Counted from the first letter of the stretch, positions 24,301 through 36,067 are shown. The stretch: 64,000 nt of DNA from Panulirus ornatus (GCF_036320965.1 NC_092240.1:15457501-15521500), one strand, 5' to 3'. The notes: generated by a model not told the origin, from the letters alone. Numbers and translations are program-made.

Positions 24301-26100
24301 ACGATGGTACGATCCTTGAGCACGATGGTACGATCCTTGAGCACGATGGTACGATCCTTGAGCACGATGGTACGATCCTTGAGCACGATGGTACGATCCT
24401 TGAGCACGATGGTACGATCCTTGAGCACGATGGTACGATCCTTGAGCACGATGGTACGATCCTTGAGCACGATGGTACGATCCTTGAGCACGATGGTACG
24501 ATCCTTGAGCACGATGGTACGATCCTTGAGCACGATGGTACGATCCTTGAGCACGATGGTACGATCCTTGAGCACGATGGTACGATCCTTGAGCACGATG
24601 GTACGATCCTTGAGCACGATGGTACGATCCTTGAGCACGATGGTACGATCCTTGAGCACGATGGTACGATCCTTGAGCACGATGGTACGATCCTTGAGCA
24701 CGATGGTACGATCCTTGAGCACGATGGTACGATCCTTGAGCACGATGGTACGATCCTTGAGCACGATGGTACGATCCTTGAGCACGATGGTACGATCCTT
24801 GAGCACGATGGTACGATCCTTGAGCACGATGGTACGATCCTTGAGCACGATGGTACGATCCTTGAGCACGATGGTACGATCCTTGAGCACGATGGTACGA
24901 TCCTTGAGCACGATGGTACGATCCTTGAGCACGATGGTACGATCCTTGAGCACGATGGTACGATCCTTGAGCACGATGGTACGATCCTTGAGCACGATGG
25001 TACGATCCTTGAGCACGATGGTACGATCCTTGAGCACGATGGTACGATCCTTGAGCACGATGGTACGATCCTTGAGCACGATGGTACGATCCTTGAGCAC
25101 GATGGTACGATCCTTGAGCACGATGGTACGATCCTTGAGCACGATGGTACGATCCTTGAGCACGATGGTACGATCCTTGAGCACGATGGTACGATCCTTG
25201 AGCACGATGGTACGATCCTTGAGCACGATGGTACGATCCTTGAGCACGATGGTACGATCCTTGAGCACGATGGTACGATCCTTGAGCACGATGGTACGAT
25301 CCTTGAGCACGATGGTACGATCCTTGAGCACGATGGTACGATCCTTGAGCACGATGGTACGATCCTTGAGCACGATGGTACGATCCTTGAGCACGATGGT
25401 ACGATCCTTGAGCACGATGGTACGATCCTTGAGCACGATGGTACGATCCTTGAGCACGATGGTACGATCCTTGAGCACGATGGTACGATCCTTGAGCACG
25501 ATGGTACGATCCTTGAGCACGATGGTACGATCCTTGAGCACGATGGTACGATCCTTGAGCACGATGGTACGATCCTTGAGCACGATGGTACGATCCTTGA
25601 GCACGATGGTACGATCCTTGAGCACGATGGTACGATCCTTGAGCACGATGGTACGATCCTTGAGCACGATGGTACGATCCTTGAGCACGATGGTACGATC
25701 CTTGAGCACGATGGTACGATCCTTGAGCACGATGGTACGATCCTTGAGCACGATGGTACGATCCTTGAGCACGATGGTACGATCCTTGAGCACGATGGTA
25801 CGATCCTTGAGCACGATGGTACGATCCTTGAGCACGATGGTACGATCCTTGAGCACGATGGTACGATCCTTGAGCACGATGGTACGATCCTTGAGCACGA
25901 TGGTACGATCCTTGAGCACGATGGTACGATCCTTGAGCACGATGGTACGATCCTTGAGCACGATGGTACGATCCTTGAGCACGATGGTACGATCCTTGAG
26001 CACGATGGTACGATCCTTGAGCACGATGGTACGATCCTTGAGCATGATGGTACGATCCTTGAGCACGTTGGTACGATCCTTGAGCATGATGGTACGATCT
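21345..26100. repeat. 21-bp satellite array, ~225 copies, highly uniform
   Basis: A 21-bp unit with core CCTTGAGCACGATGGTACGA repeats head-to-tail for about 4.75 kb. Apart from one ACCACCC variant at about 21473 and changes in the last few units, the copies I read are identical. With a unit of 21 bases, five of six frames have no stop, producing open frames up to about 1800 codons on both strands (TILEHDG, RSLSTMV, TIVLKDR, PSCSRIV, HRAQGSY). These are repeat artefacts, not genes. Confidence 0.98.
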
Positions 26101-26285
26101 TTGAGGACGACGGTACGTTACCATTGAGCACGATGGTACCACCCTTGAGCACGATGGTACGATCCTTGAGCACGATGGTACGATCCTTGACCACAACGGT
26201 ACGACCCTTGAGCATGACGATACGTTAACCTTGAACACAACAGTATGACCCTCGAGCGCGACGGTACAACCCTTGGACAAAACAG
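26101..26285. repeat. Decayed right edge of the 21-bp satellite
   Basis: Units become irregular (GTACGTTACCATTGAGCACG, GACCACAACGGTACGACCC, GAACACAACAGTATGACCC) with insertions and substitutions before ending near 26285. The left edge has no such decay zone. Confidence 0.85.
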
Positions 26286-26384
26286 TTGAACTTTGACCTG
26301 TCTCCTGTTAGGGCCAGACCACCTCGCTTGGACCTTGGGTCTGTGTGGTCTGTGTACCTGAGTAACTGTACGTAACTCTTATAA

Positions 26385-26385
<1 letters not shown>

Positions 26386-26451
<66 letters not shown>
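26386..26451. repeat. (GA)n microsatellite
   Basis: Perfect GA run. Confidence 0.95.
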
Positions 26452-26452
<1 letters not shown>

Positions 26453-26656
26453 ACACACAAACCAGCCCACCCTCCCATAAGGGTAGTGCGTTGCTCCTCA
26501 AGGGAGGGAGGGAGGTGGGGTTGGGGGTTCACTGTGATCTGGGACATTATGGGACTATGGCTCCCCATCGCCACCCCCTTGACCTTGAGGAGGTCCGGCC
26601 TCCAGCGGCGGGACAAACACCCATTCGGCCGAAGCTTTGTCGGTCGTTGACTCTAG

Positions 26657-26697
<41 letters not shown>
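26657..26697. repeat. (GT)n microsatellite
   Basis: Perfect GT run. Confidence 0.95.
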
Positions 26698-26699
<2 letters not shown>

Positions 26700-27064
26700 G
26701 CGGCTGATGCAATGGGAGTTTAGAGACTGTGTGTAGCGGGGATGGGTGGGGGGGGGATTGAGGTGTGTTGTAGGTGTAGGGGAAGGGAGTGGAGATGGAC
26801 AAAGGCTATATATGCCTGAGTAGGGAAAAAACGACTTTATAGGAGAGATGTGGATGATGCCTCATGACCTTGAACAGAACTGGACGACCCTCTGGCGTGA
26901 TGGCCTGGCGTACGACCTCACCATGGAGGGTTAGGTCACAACTGGTCGGCTGCCACGAATCCGTCAGACACTCTCGTGACGAGATGATTGGCATACCACA
27001 GCAAAGGGAAGTTCCCTTCTGAGCGGTGGATGCACTACCACCAGTAAATATGAAATCAACTCTC

Positions 27065-27470
27065 TTACGGAACAGTAGCCGTGAGGATGAAGCGGATAGG
27101 AACAGTTAGAGGGAACAGCAGCAACAGAAGAAGTATCACATAGCAGGGAACAGTAGCAGTAGAGGAAGCAACAGGTAACAACAGCTGCAGGGAACAATAG
27201 CAGGAGGAAGAAAAGAAAAAACATATGACAATATTTACAGTCGAGAGAACAACACTGATGATGCTCGCATCATCGTCTACACTAGAACCATCAGCGACCA
27301 ACATCGCCAGCGTCCAGATGACCAGCGCCGACAATGGCATCGTCAGCGACAACAGCAAGACGGTGGCGGCAGCTGGGAAGTAGAGGGCAAAGGTTACCAA
27401 CCCGCTAGCTGTTCTGGGTGCGGCAGGAACAGCGCCGGCAGCAGCAGCAGCAGCAGCAGCAGCAGCGGGA
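27065..27470. repeat. Imperfect CAG/ACAG-rich tract
   Basis: Loose repeats of GGGAACAGYAGCAG at 27070-27215 and a perfect (GCA)n run of about ten units at 27436-27466. T-poor on the plus strand. No frame with a recognisable protein. Confidence 0.6.
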
Positions 27471-27582
27471 GGAGGAACACAACGAAAACGTCAGTTTGTG
27501 AAACAGGAAACAAATTCGCTTCGACACTCACGCTAAATTCGTCATGACGATACAGTGAATCAGCTGACACTGAAAGAGCTGT

Positions 27583-27870
27583 ACCTGTGAACGGAAGTCG
27601 TACCTTTGAACAGAAGTCCTACCTCTAAACAGTCGTCGTACCTTTGAACAGTCGTCGTACCTCTGAACAGAAACCTTGCCTTTGAACAGAATTTGTACCT
27701 ATGAACGGAAGTTGAATCTCTGAACAGAAGTCGTCCCTTTGAAGAGAAGTCGTACCTCTGAACAGTCGTCGTCCCTTTGAAGAGAAGTCGTACCTCTGAA
27801 CAGAAGCCGTGCCTTTGAACAGAACTCGTACCTTTGAACAGAAGTCGTACCTTTGAACAGACGACGTCGT
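27583..27870. repeat. 19-bp minisatellite, ~15 copies
   Basis: Unit TACCTTTGAACAGAAGTCG, with starts at 27601, 27620, 27639 and 27658. Variants include GAAGAG for GAACAG. It shows partial similarity to the 21-bp satellite (TTGA-CA-GA-G--GTAC) and may be a shortened relative. Confidence 0.9.
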
Positions 27871-28121
27871 TCTAAACACGAGACGTAGCTACGACAACCA
27901 CACCACCGTAGGAAAGAAGAGTCTCGGTAGAGGTAGTAACGATGGCTTGCCACCCCCAGCAACAGTAGACACACAACAGGAACAGTAGTACCAACGGATG
28001 AACGGCGGTTACAGGTGTCACAATGAACCACAGTGTGTGGGTGGGGGGTGGGGGAACAGGAGAAGGAGTGCCAGCAACAGTTAGCACCTGTAACGGCAAC
28101 GGTCACGAGGACATCTGTTGA

Positions 28122-28401
28122 CAAGTAACAACAGTCATAACTGCGATCGTAACAGAAACAGTTAAGAGAACAGAAGAAATTCCGGAGCACAGCATCAACA
28201 GGAAGGAACAACAACAACAACAACAACAACACCAACAACTGCAGGAGCAGCCAGCGCCTCACGTCACACCAAATACGGCAGCCGCTACCACCAGTAACGG
28301 TACCACCACCGTGACAACAGCGGTTGTTACAGCAGCAAACGTGACAACTGCACCAGCAGCAGCAGCTACGGGACAAAGGCTAGGGGGAGGACGGCTGTCA
28401 G
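28122..28401 (+). CDS. Possible low-complexity coding exon (polyQ, Thr/Ala-rich)
   Basis: One frame is open from 28122 to a CAG/GTATGC donor-like junction at 28400-28402. It reads as a Gln run from (CAA)n, then HQQLQEQPAPHVTPNTAAAT, TSNGTTTVTTAVVTAANVTT and APAAAATGQRLGGGRLSG, the kind of composition seen in arthropod transcription-factor linkers. No upstream acceptor with a polypyrimidine stretch was found. The surrounding 27.1-28.3 kb is itself ACAG-rich, so a stop-free frame could arise by composition alone. Confidence 0.2.
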
Positions 28402-28418
28402 GTATGCATGGAGGAGGA

Positions 28419-28420
28419 GG

Positions 28421-28453
<33 letters not shown>
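28419..28453. repeat. (GT)n microsatellite
   Basis: Perfect GT run. A matching (CA)n run follows 145 bp later, so the two are inverted complements. Confidence 0.9.
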
Positions 28454-28454
<1 letters not shown>

Positions 28455-28598
28455 AGACCTGGTGACCGGCCGGGTTGGGCTGGGCTGGGCAGGCCGGCAG
28501 CTGCACCGTCAAGGTCACCACCACCCAAGGGAAGGGGGCTTGGGGGAGGGGGTGGCGCACCACGTGTCCGCTACCCTTTCCCCACAACCCGCTCTCCT

Positions 28599-28626
28599 CC
28601 ACACACACACACACACACACACACAC
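28599..28626. repeat. (CA)n microsatellite
   Basis: Perfect CA run, complementary to the GT run at 28419. Confidence 0.9.
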
Positions 28627-28629
28627 CTT

Positions 28630-29230
28630 CCCCATACATGCTCGTGTGCCTCATTCTCGAAACAGACTTACAAGAATTCTCCTCGTAACCTTTAGAAACC
28701 TAAGTCTGTCCTGAAGTTCAGTAACCTTTCGTAAAATTTTTCGTAGTTCAGGTAAGGTAACAGCAGACGTTCACTCCAGCAGGTGAACATGGGGATCCGG
28801 TAGGCTGGGCTGGAACGTAACCAGGATGTACGTACTAACTAGTACACTGAGAGACCATTATTCGTCAGAGTTGATTTTATGGACGAATTATGATTGGCTC
28901 GAATCCTACGAAGCGATCCTTACTTTACTGCCCGCCAATCTCGTGACTAAACCATTTACGGCGCGTCCGTCTCTGGAAACACCAGCATCATTAAGATGGA
29001 CCAGCATTTTGTTCTTGTCATATCAACGATAACATAAGTAGTAGGAAAATGACAGGAGTAATGTTGAGGAGAAGGATCTGAGTGTCTTGCACCTGACATT
29101 GCTTGGAGGTTTACTACGCGGTCGTCGGTGGCTTGAGGCGACTCAGTAAAGAGACTTGAAGCAAATGGAATGCAGGCAGTGTTGGCTGGCGGGACCAGGT
29201 GATGTGAAGCAACAGCTGACGCTGCTTCAT
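28630..29230. other. Unassigned sequence
   Basis: No gene, repeat family or retroelement could be recognised here. Confidence 0.5.
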
Positions 29231-29660
29231 AAAGAGCCAGGGTGGATGGAGCTGGAGGGAGAGGGGTAATGGGAGAGAGCAGATGGTGGGAGACAGAGAC
29301 GGGGGGGAGGACGAGGAGACGGTAGGTGGGGAGGGAAGAGATGCGCAGCAAGAGGTAAGAGGAGAGAGAGAGAGAGAGAGAGACGATGATACTGCGAGAC
29401 AAAGGATGGGAGCAGGTAAAGGGTGAGATAGATGTAGTGACTGGGGAGAGACATAGAGGGGGAGAGGGTTGTTTGGGAGGTGAAGAAGAGAGAAGGGATG
29501 AGAGGAATGACAACATATTGTGGGGGTAGGGGAAGAAAGAGGAATCTAAGGAAGAGGAGAGACAATGGGTAATGTGTAGGTGATGAGAGGAGTAAATGGA
29601 TGAGAGACATGTATGTGAGGGAGGAAACAGAAGAAGAGGATGAAGGGAATGTGAAGCGTC
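29230..29660. other. Purine-rich stretch
   Basis: Strong G/A bias on the plus strand with a short (GA)n at 29370-29390. The long minus-strand open frames (Ser/Pro/Leu/His) are its polypyrimidine complement. Confidence 0.6.
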
Positions 29661-30212
29661 TGCAATTAGAGATAACACACACGAGGGAGCCGAATTCCTT
29701 AGACCGAAAGCAGGAAGGTGTGGGCACAGCCTCCACCCCTTTGTTTAGATTAGCTTGGGAAGCAAGCAAGTCTGAGAGGTATGGTGCGTGACACCTTCCT
29801 TTATCCACGATAGCTTTTTGAGAGGAAGATACACAGACAGACGGGCTGTAAACAGACAGACAGCATGCGTGCCGTCTACTCCGGTTACGTCACGCAGCGC
29901 CCGAGAGGCCGCCACGTCCCACAAATATTGAAGGAGCGTTGGCAACTCTGGGGAGGAGGAGGGGGAGGGGTTTATCGGCCGACACCACGCCTGTCTTCCA
30001 TCCCCTCCACAGGCGCGGCTGAAGAACGTCCCTACACTACCTACCCTCTTACGTTCTTCCTGACCGCTCCATTGTTACCCACCTCTGAGAAGCAGGCGTG
30101 TTGTCACTTGAGGAATGGATGACACTTCCGTTTCGTCCATGAGGTTCGAGGATGATGTGGACTCATACTACAAACCTCATTTCAAAAATACGTCGAATAC
30201 ATTTTCGCTTTA

Positions 30213-30454
<242 letters not shown>

Positions 30455-30544
<90 letters not shown>
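30455..30544. repeat. (TA)n microsatellite with TATG interruptions
   Basis: TA array lying between two inverted TA-SINE copies. Confidence 0.95.
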
Positions 30545-30545
<1 letters not shown>

Positions 30546-30551
30546 TTTTCT

Positions 30552-30790
30552 TTCTCCCCTGGGGATAGGGGAGAAAGAATACTTCCCACGTATTCCCTGC
30601 ATGTCGTAGAAGGCGACTAAAAGGGGAGGGAGCGGGTGGCTGGAAATCCTCCCCTCTCGCATTTCTTTTTTAATTTTCCAAAAGAGGGAACAGAAAAGGG
30701 GGCCAGGTGAGGATATTCCCTCAAAGGCCCAGTCCTCTGTTCTCAACGCTACCTCGCTAATGCGGGAAATGGCGAATAGTATGAAAAAAA
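30552..30790 (+). mobile_element. TA-SINE copy 6, full-length
   Basis: Sense copy from TCTCCCCTGGGGATAGGGGA to GGCGAATAGTATG plus a short A run. Very similar to copy 1 (3087-3337). With copy 5 it forms an inverted pair. Confidence 0.8.
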
Positions 30791-30792
30791 AA

Positions 30793-30793
30793 G

Positions 30794-30872
<79 letters not shown>
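30793..30872. repeat. (TA)n microsatellite on a SINE tail
   Basis: TA array following the A-tail of copy 6. Confidence 0.95.
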
Positions 30873-30876
<4 letters not shown>

Positions 30877-30929
30877 GAGAGTTGCAAAGAGAGTACATTG
30901 ATGTGTCACTGTGTGCGAGGCAAGGTCTG

Positions 30930-31082
30930 TGGGGCCTGGTTGTGGATAGGGAGCTGTGGTTTCGGTGCGTTGCACATGACAGCTAGAGAATGGATGATGT
31001 GAGAGGATGAGGCCTTTACTTCGCCTGTTCCTGGCACTACCTCGCTAACTCGGGAAACGGCGATCAAGTATAGAGGGAGGAG
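30930..31082 (+). mobile_element. LINE 3'-end fragment, variant tail
   Basis: Contains GGGAGCTGTGGTTTCGGTGC, CATGACAGCTAGAGAATGGA and CCTGTTCCTGGCACTACCTC, then TCGGGAAACGGCGATCAAGT. The same sequence block appears at 56.57-56.67 kb and 33.33-33.38 kb. The tail is an intermediate between the LINE A tail and the TA-SINE tail. Confidence 0.7.
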
Positions 31083-31089
31083 AATAAAG

Positions 31090-32170
31090 AAAGAAAGAAA
31101 GATTTTTTTTTATCTCTAATTTTTGATAACTTTTGGGTTATCTCTCCTGAGACCGGGTTAGCTGGCCACCAGACATACTGCCTCTTCTCGAGACATCTCT
31201 AATGAGGATCAGGTCGAGGGCGCCATCTGTGTTGCCACCGCCTCCTACAGTAGTAGTCTTCACCCCATGAGACCACGCCTCTCCTGCAGCTATAGTGGTG
31301 TCCTTCACCTGCGTGACCTTGCCATATGTCGTCCTGCCCCTTGGCTGCCGTTCGACATATGTCTACCCACTAAGGGTCTCAACTTACCCCTTCCCCATGC
31401 GCCACCCCCACCCCGTGCCTATTACTTACGTACCCACCCTAACTACCAACCTACCCTCATCACCTCTTCTATCCAGTTACCCGTCAGCTGTGACGGGGAG
31501 CGGTTGGTGTCGTCTAGCGTCACCTGGTGGAGCGAAGGCGATAGAAAACGAGAGGAAGTCAGAGGGGAGGCTAGCTTAGGTGTTAAGAGTACCGAGGAAT
31601 TGGGTTGGGTGGTTTGGTGTGAGAGCCAGGAAGATTACGACCTATGGATCTTCGCGGTGAGAGGAGGGGGAAAGGAGAGTGGTAGAGAGAGAGGTGAAGA
31701 TGATAGTATGGGGGAGAGAGAGAGAGAGGGGGGAAGTAAAGTAATGGGGCGATGAAAGGAATGAGAAAAATGAGAAACAAGAGATGAATGGGTGAGAGTG
31801 TTCGAGAAATCGGGGAAAACGTACGTTCCAAACTTATGATAATCATCAACTCTCATCACCTCATAGGATATCAGACAAACTCTTTTAAAACTAAGAGAAT
31901 TCCTCGTACAGTATCGTATTACAGAGTTATCGCATCCCAGCTTTTAATATACATATTCGGATTCCATCCCAACACATGTCTTTTTATAAATCACACTAAT
32001 TTCAGAAGCAAATTCTTTCTTTATAACAGCAAGGAACGTTCCTCAAGATAATCTTCAATCCAGTCCACCGATGGTTACCATCCTTGAGTATAACACACAC
32101 CTGGCCATCGTCATCTCCCTCAAAGATCGTACCGTCGTGCTCAAAGCATTCGGTGTTGGAGAACTACATA
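31090..32170. other. Unassigned sequence
   Basis: Includes a purine-rich patch at 31650-31750 and one isolated unit of the 21-bp family in reverse form at 32125-32150 (GATCGTACCGTCGTGCTCAA). No gene recognised. Confidence 0.45.
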
Positions 32171-32173
32171 ACT

Positions 32174-32231
<58 letters not shown>
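32174..32231. repeat. (CA)n microsatellite
   Basis: Perfect CA run. Confidence 0.95.
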
Positions 32232-32233
<2 letters not shown>

Positions 32234-32234
32234 T

Positions 32235-33150
32235 AAAAGGGGCATATAAAAACAAACAAAAAACGCACATGATTGTAAATATACTTTGTATTCAACATCT
32301 ACCGTGATACGCAATTTAGGGTAACAAAACATGCTGACAAAATAGTACAGATTGTTAAGTAATCAAAATAGCTGGGATTCTCAGCCTCTTTATGCTCGCC
32401 CGAGATCACAATAAAAAAAGAAAAAAAATAGGAAATAATGCGGGGGATGGGATAATCCTTTCCTAATATCCTCAACCTTCTTTAAAACGAAGGAGTCAAA
32501 TAAGGATATTTTGTTTCTCTCTCTCTCTGAGGTTAAGTTGCTTGTGCCAGACCCGACCTTTCTGAAGTGAGACGGACGAGTGCAGGTACAGGTATAAAGA
32601 AACATACAGTCCTTCTTGGAGGTGATCACAGACGGGCACCACAACTTGGACGTCACAGACACAGAGACGCAAAAGATCTGTCTCTCTTACGTTTGCCAGG
32701 GCTGTACAGTCTCAGCCACCTGTTGCCGCCCACTGTGGCCCACGGGCGCTACACTCATCATGTAAGACTATATTCTATTAATCTCATTAATGTTAATCCC
32801 GAGGAGGAGATATACATCACGTAGATCCCCCATCTTGAATACGTATAAGGGTATGCGATCCACGAATGGCCAAATGATATTACTAGCACTTCATTCCTTG
32901 TCATTTATCCCCCCAGCATTTGGGTCCGATGTAAATCTTTCGTCCAATTTAAATGAGACTTTATCTCGACATCAGTATAATTTCGCCTTAGGGTGGAGTG
33001 AGTGGGGGAGAGGGGGCGGGGAAACAAACTTGGCTGCTGCTGCTGTTCCTATTGCTGTTGCTGTTGCTGCTCGCCCCCCCCCCGCTCGACGACCGATATC
33101 CGGTGTGAACCACTGAGTCAGTGTTCGAGACTGTACCGTTCCTGGTGTGA
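32235..33150. other. Unassigned sequence
   Basis: Only a short (GCT/GTT)n-like patch at 33033-33072 stands out. No gene or element recognised. Confidence 0.45.
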
Positions 33151-33152
<2 letters not shown>

Positions 33153-33235
<83 letters not shown>

Positions 33236-33237
33236 TT
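33153..33237. repeat. (TA)n microsatellite
   Basis: TA run with one CATA interruption. Confidence 0.95.
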
Positions 33238-33315
33238 AATCTCTTGACAGTCGAAGTGCATTGAAGGCCTTGCTGAGTAGGTATTCCATCAAATTTCATG
33301 ATTATATATATTTGT

Positions 33316-33668
33316 TTATGTACATGACAGCTAGAGACTGAGTTTGAACGGATGTGGCCTTTGTTGTCTTTTCCTGGCGCTAGATCACGGGTGCGTGGGG
33401 GGAGGAGGGGGTGTTGTGTTCATGTGTGGCGGGGTGGCGACGAGAATGGTTGAAGGCAGCAAGTATGAATATGCACATGTGTATATATGTATAAGTCTTT
33501 GTATGTATATGTATGTATGTATACGTTGAAAAGTTTAGGCATGTATATGTGCGTGTTTTATGTATATGCATGTGTATGTATGTGGGTGGGTTGGGCCATT
33601 CTTTCGTCTGTTTCCTTGCGCTACCTCGCTAACGCGGGAGACGGCGACAGTATAATGATAGAAAAAAT
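33316..33668 (+). mobile_element. LINE 3' untranslated region with tail
   Basis: ATGACAGCTAGAGACTG and TCCTGGCGCTAGATC at 33325-33385 match the variant tail block. A TATG/TGTG-rich stretch follows (33470-33590), then GGGTTGGGCCATTCTTTCGT, CTGTTTCCTTGCGCTACCTC, GCTAACGCGGGAGACGGCGA and a short A-rich end. The arrangement matches 56.57-56.97 kb, so this is a 5'-truncated LINE end with no coding part. Confidence 0.75.

Positions 33669-33756
<88 letters not shown>
33669..33756. repeat. (TA)n microsatellite on a LINE tail
   Basis: TA run with two TATG interruptions starting at the LINE A-rich end. Confidence 0.95.
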
Positions 33757-33759
<3 letters not shown>

Positions 33760-33814
33760 CTATGAGTCCACGGGGAAAATGAATATCTTGATCACGCGCA
33801 AAATTGTGATCCTT

Positions 33815-33820
<6 letters not shown>
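33757..33820 (+). mobile_element. Penelope-like terminus with its inner part inverted
   Basis: 33784-33820 (TATCTTGATCACGCGCAAAA ... CTTTCCAAT) is the 3' terminus of the Penelope-like element at 4.49 kb in sense orientation. The 28 bases to its left (ATTCCTATGAGTCCACGGGG ...) are the immediately upstream part of the same terminus, but reversed. TA arrays bound the fragment on both sides. Confidence 0.75.

Positions 33821-33898
<78 letters not shown>
33821..33898. repeat. (TA)n microsatellite
   Basis: TA array between the Penelope scrap and TA-SINE copy 7. Confidence 0.95.
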
Positions 33899-33900
<2 letters not shown>

Positions 33901-34037
33901 TTTTTTTTTTAATTTTCCAAAAGAAGGAACAGAGAAGGGGACCAGGTGAGGATATTCCCTCAAAGGCCCAGTCCTCTGTTCTTAACGCTACCTCGCTAAC
34001 GCGGGAAATGGCGAATAGTTTGAAAGAAAGAAAAAGA
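33899..34037 (+). mobile_element. TA-SINE copy 7, head-truncated
   Basis: Starts at the T-rich spacer (CATTTTTTTTTTAATTTTCC) and keeps the distal half through CGCTACCTCGCTAACGCGGG, AAATGGCGAATAGT and a GAAA-rich end. It lost the same head region as copies 2 and 5. Confidence 0.75.
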
Positions 34038-34038
34038 A

Positions 34039-34101
<63 letters not shown>
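34039..34101. repeat. (TA)n microsatellite on a SINE tail
   Basis: TA array following copy 7. Confidence 0.95.
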
Positions 34102-34102
<1 letters not shown>

Positions 34103-34586
34103 CTGGTGATATCGTATTGCAATAAATAAAATGCAACGTGCAGTTTGTATGGATTCCATCACATGTGAGGATTCATTTCCACGAAGCGGCTGTCGAGTTG
34201 ACCAAAAAAAAAAAAAAGATAAGCCCCAGAAAAGATGTATTTATATATTGTTAGTAATGTGAGTATCGGAATGACAGAGAATGAAGAATGAAAAGAGAGA
34301 AGAATGGGAAGATGAAAGAAGAGGTGTGATTGCCAGATACGGTGAAAGCTTACAGCAATTATATGTATGTGTTACGAAACATCACTGTAATGTACGGGAG
34401 TGAGGTAACATCTGTGGTTATAAGAACAATGAAGTTACTGATCTGAAATAACGGGTTTGCTGGTTAATCATTAATGAGATGATGAAGACCATTCTTGCAC
34501 GTTGCATAGATGTTGCATCAAGACTGTGACATCGATTCGTGAGCTCCATGTAAGGGATGACCAAAATGAAGGTGGTTAACATGTCG
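34102..34586. other. Unassigned sequence
   Basis: No supported feature. A possible very old LINE trace near 34.38 kb is recorded among the rejected items. Confidence 0.4.
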
Positions 34587-34605
34587 TGTATATATATATA
34601 TATAT

Positions 34606-34642
<37 letters not shown>

Positions 34643-34650
34643 CAGATAGA
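34587..34650. repeat. Compound (TA)n-(GATA)n microsatellite
   Basis: A short TA run then about ten GATA units. 34651-35120 is unassigned. Confidence 0.9.
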
Positions 34651-35122
34651 GTACAGATCCTTCTATCCCTGTACATATCTTGTGACAATGTTATGACATT
34701 CATATGATTTCTTGTATAAACCCCATTGAGGGAGGATAGGGATTAGGGGAAGTTTTGAGGTGGTTAACTACCCCGTCCTTTTGATATGAAATAACGTCAA
34801 TAACTTATTTCACTTCAGCCACACGCTGGTCACACGCTGATGGTCGAAGTTATCCAACAACAGCATTTTTCATTACTTTACATCGTGTGGACACTTATCA
34901 GGCAATCGTCTATGAACACGACACCTGTGCACTGAAAATACATTCAGGATCTGTGTACAGCTTCTCACTTGGGTGCACAGAGGCAGCGCGCATGCGCCGA
35001 TACAGTTTCGAACCGGGAGGGGCGTTAGATCTGAAACAACGCAGTTGAGTGTCCGGGATTTGATCGAGCCACGCTGTTCCTGGTTGACCTGAGGCTGTAC
35101 CGTAAATTGAATTAGACGTGAG

Positions 35123-35125
<3 letters not shown>

Positions 35126-35189
<64 letters not shown>
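35126..35189. repeat. (GA)n microsatellite
   Basis: Perfect GA run. Confidence 0.95.
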
Positions 35190-35192
<3 letters not shown>

Positions 35193-35296
35193 ACAGCATG
35201 TACTTGACGAAGAGATGAGATAACTGTATGCACCAGGCGATGAAATGAGATAACATGGGCCTTATAGATGATAGTGGCAAGGGTGTGGCAAAAAGT

Positions 35297-35298
<2 letters not shown>

Positions 35299-35355
<57 letters not shown>
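35299..35355. repeat. (GT)n microsatellite
   Basis: Perfect GT run. Confidence 0.95.
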
Positions 35356-35589
35356 TGGATAGTTACGAGGAAACTTGTGTTTCCAGCGGCCAAGCTGAGT
35401 GATGCCGGTCTTGGGGTAAAAGCCTTAGGCTAATCGGGTGTAGAGCGGCTACAGCTCCGGTATTTGTAATATATCCTCCAGCGTTCCACGTCTGGGGGTG
35501 GAGAACAGACACAACAATCCCTGGCGCCACCACAACATCCTTCGATTTCTGTCTTCGCCCACCGCAGATCTCACGGTCTATAGAGACTC

Positions 35590-35593
<4 letters not shown>

Positions 35594-35667
<74 letters not shown>
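35594..35667. repeat. (TC)n microsatellite
   Basis: Perfect TC run. Confidence 0.95.
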
Positions 35668-35670
<3 letters not shown>

Positions 35671-35837
35671 GGTAATTGCGCTGCGGTTCCCGGGCTGTGG
35701 GAGAGGTCACGGAGGCGACCCAAAAAATGCAATTGTCGAAATACAGTGTCGAGTGTGAGTCTTCAACATCGGTGGGGCGAGCGAGCAACAGCCGTTGTGT
35801 ACGGGCGGTTGAATGCTGGTCAATTATTTTCACTCAT

Positions 35838-36067
35838 ACTATTCGCCATTTCCCGCTTTAGCGAGGTAGCGTTAAGAACAGAGGACTGGGCCTTTGAGGG
35901 GATATCCTCACCTGGCCCCCTTCTCTGTTCCTTCTTTTGGAAAATTAAAAAAAAAAAAAACGAGAGGGGAGGATTTCTAGCCCCCCGCTCCCTCCCCTTT
36001 TAGTCGCCTTCTACGACACGCAGGGAATACGTGGGAAGTATTCTTTCTCCCTTATCCCCAGGGATAA
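35838..36067 (-). mobile_element. TA-SINE copy 8, full-length, no TA flanks
   Basis: Antisense, from CTATTCGCCATTTCCCGCTT to TTCTCCCTTATCCCCAGGGA with all blocks present. It has no long TA array on either side, which gives the best chance to find target-site duplications. It lies between ordinary unique-looking sequence. Confidence 0.8.

Noticed and set aside
21345..26100. CRISPR-like array
   Set aside because: The repeats are contiguous with no spacers, there are no cas genes, and the context is eukaryotic.
20893..26280. Several overlapping open frames of 1590-1795 codons
   Set aside because: They arise from the 21-bp satellite, which lacks stops in five of six frames. Overlap on both strands excludes a normal gene.
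34245..34510. Trace of a LINE A RT (ATGTACGGGAGTGAGGTAAC resembling LYGCEAW)
   Set aside because: Only one short phrase is reminiscent. Neighbouring motifs are absent and the frame is broken everywhere.
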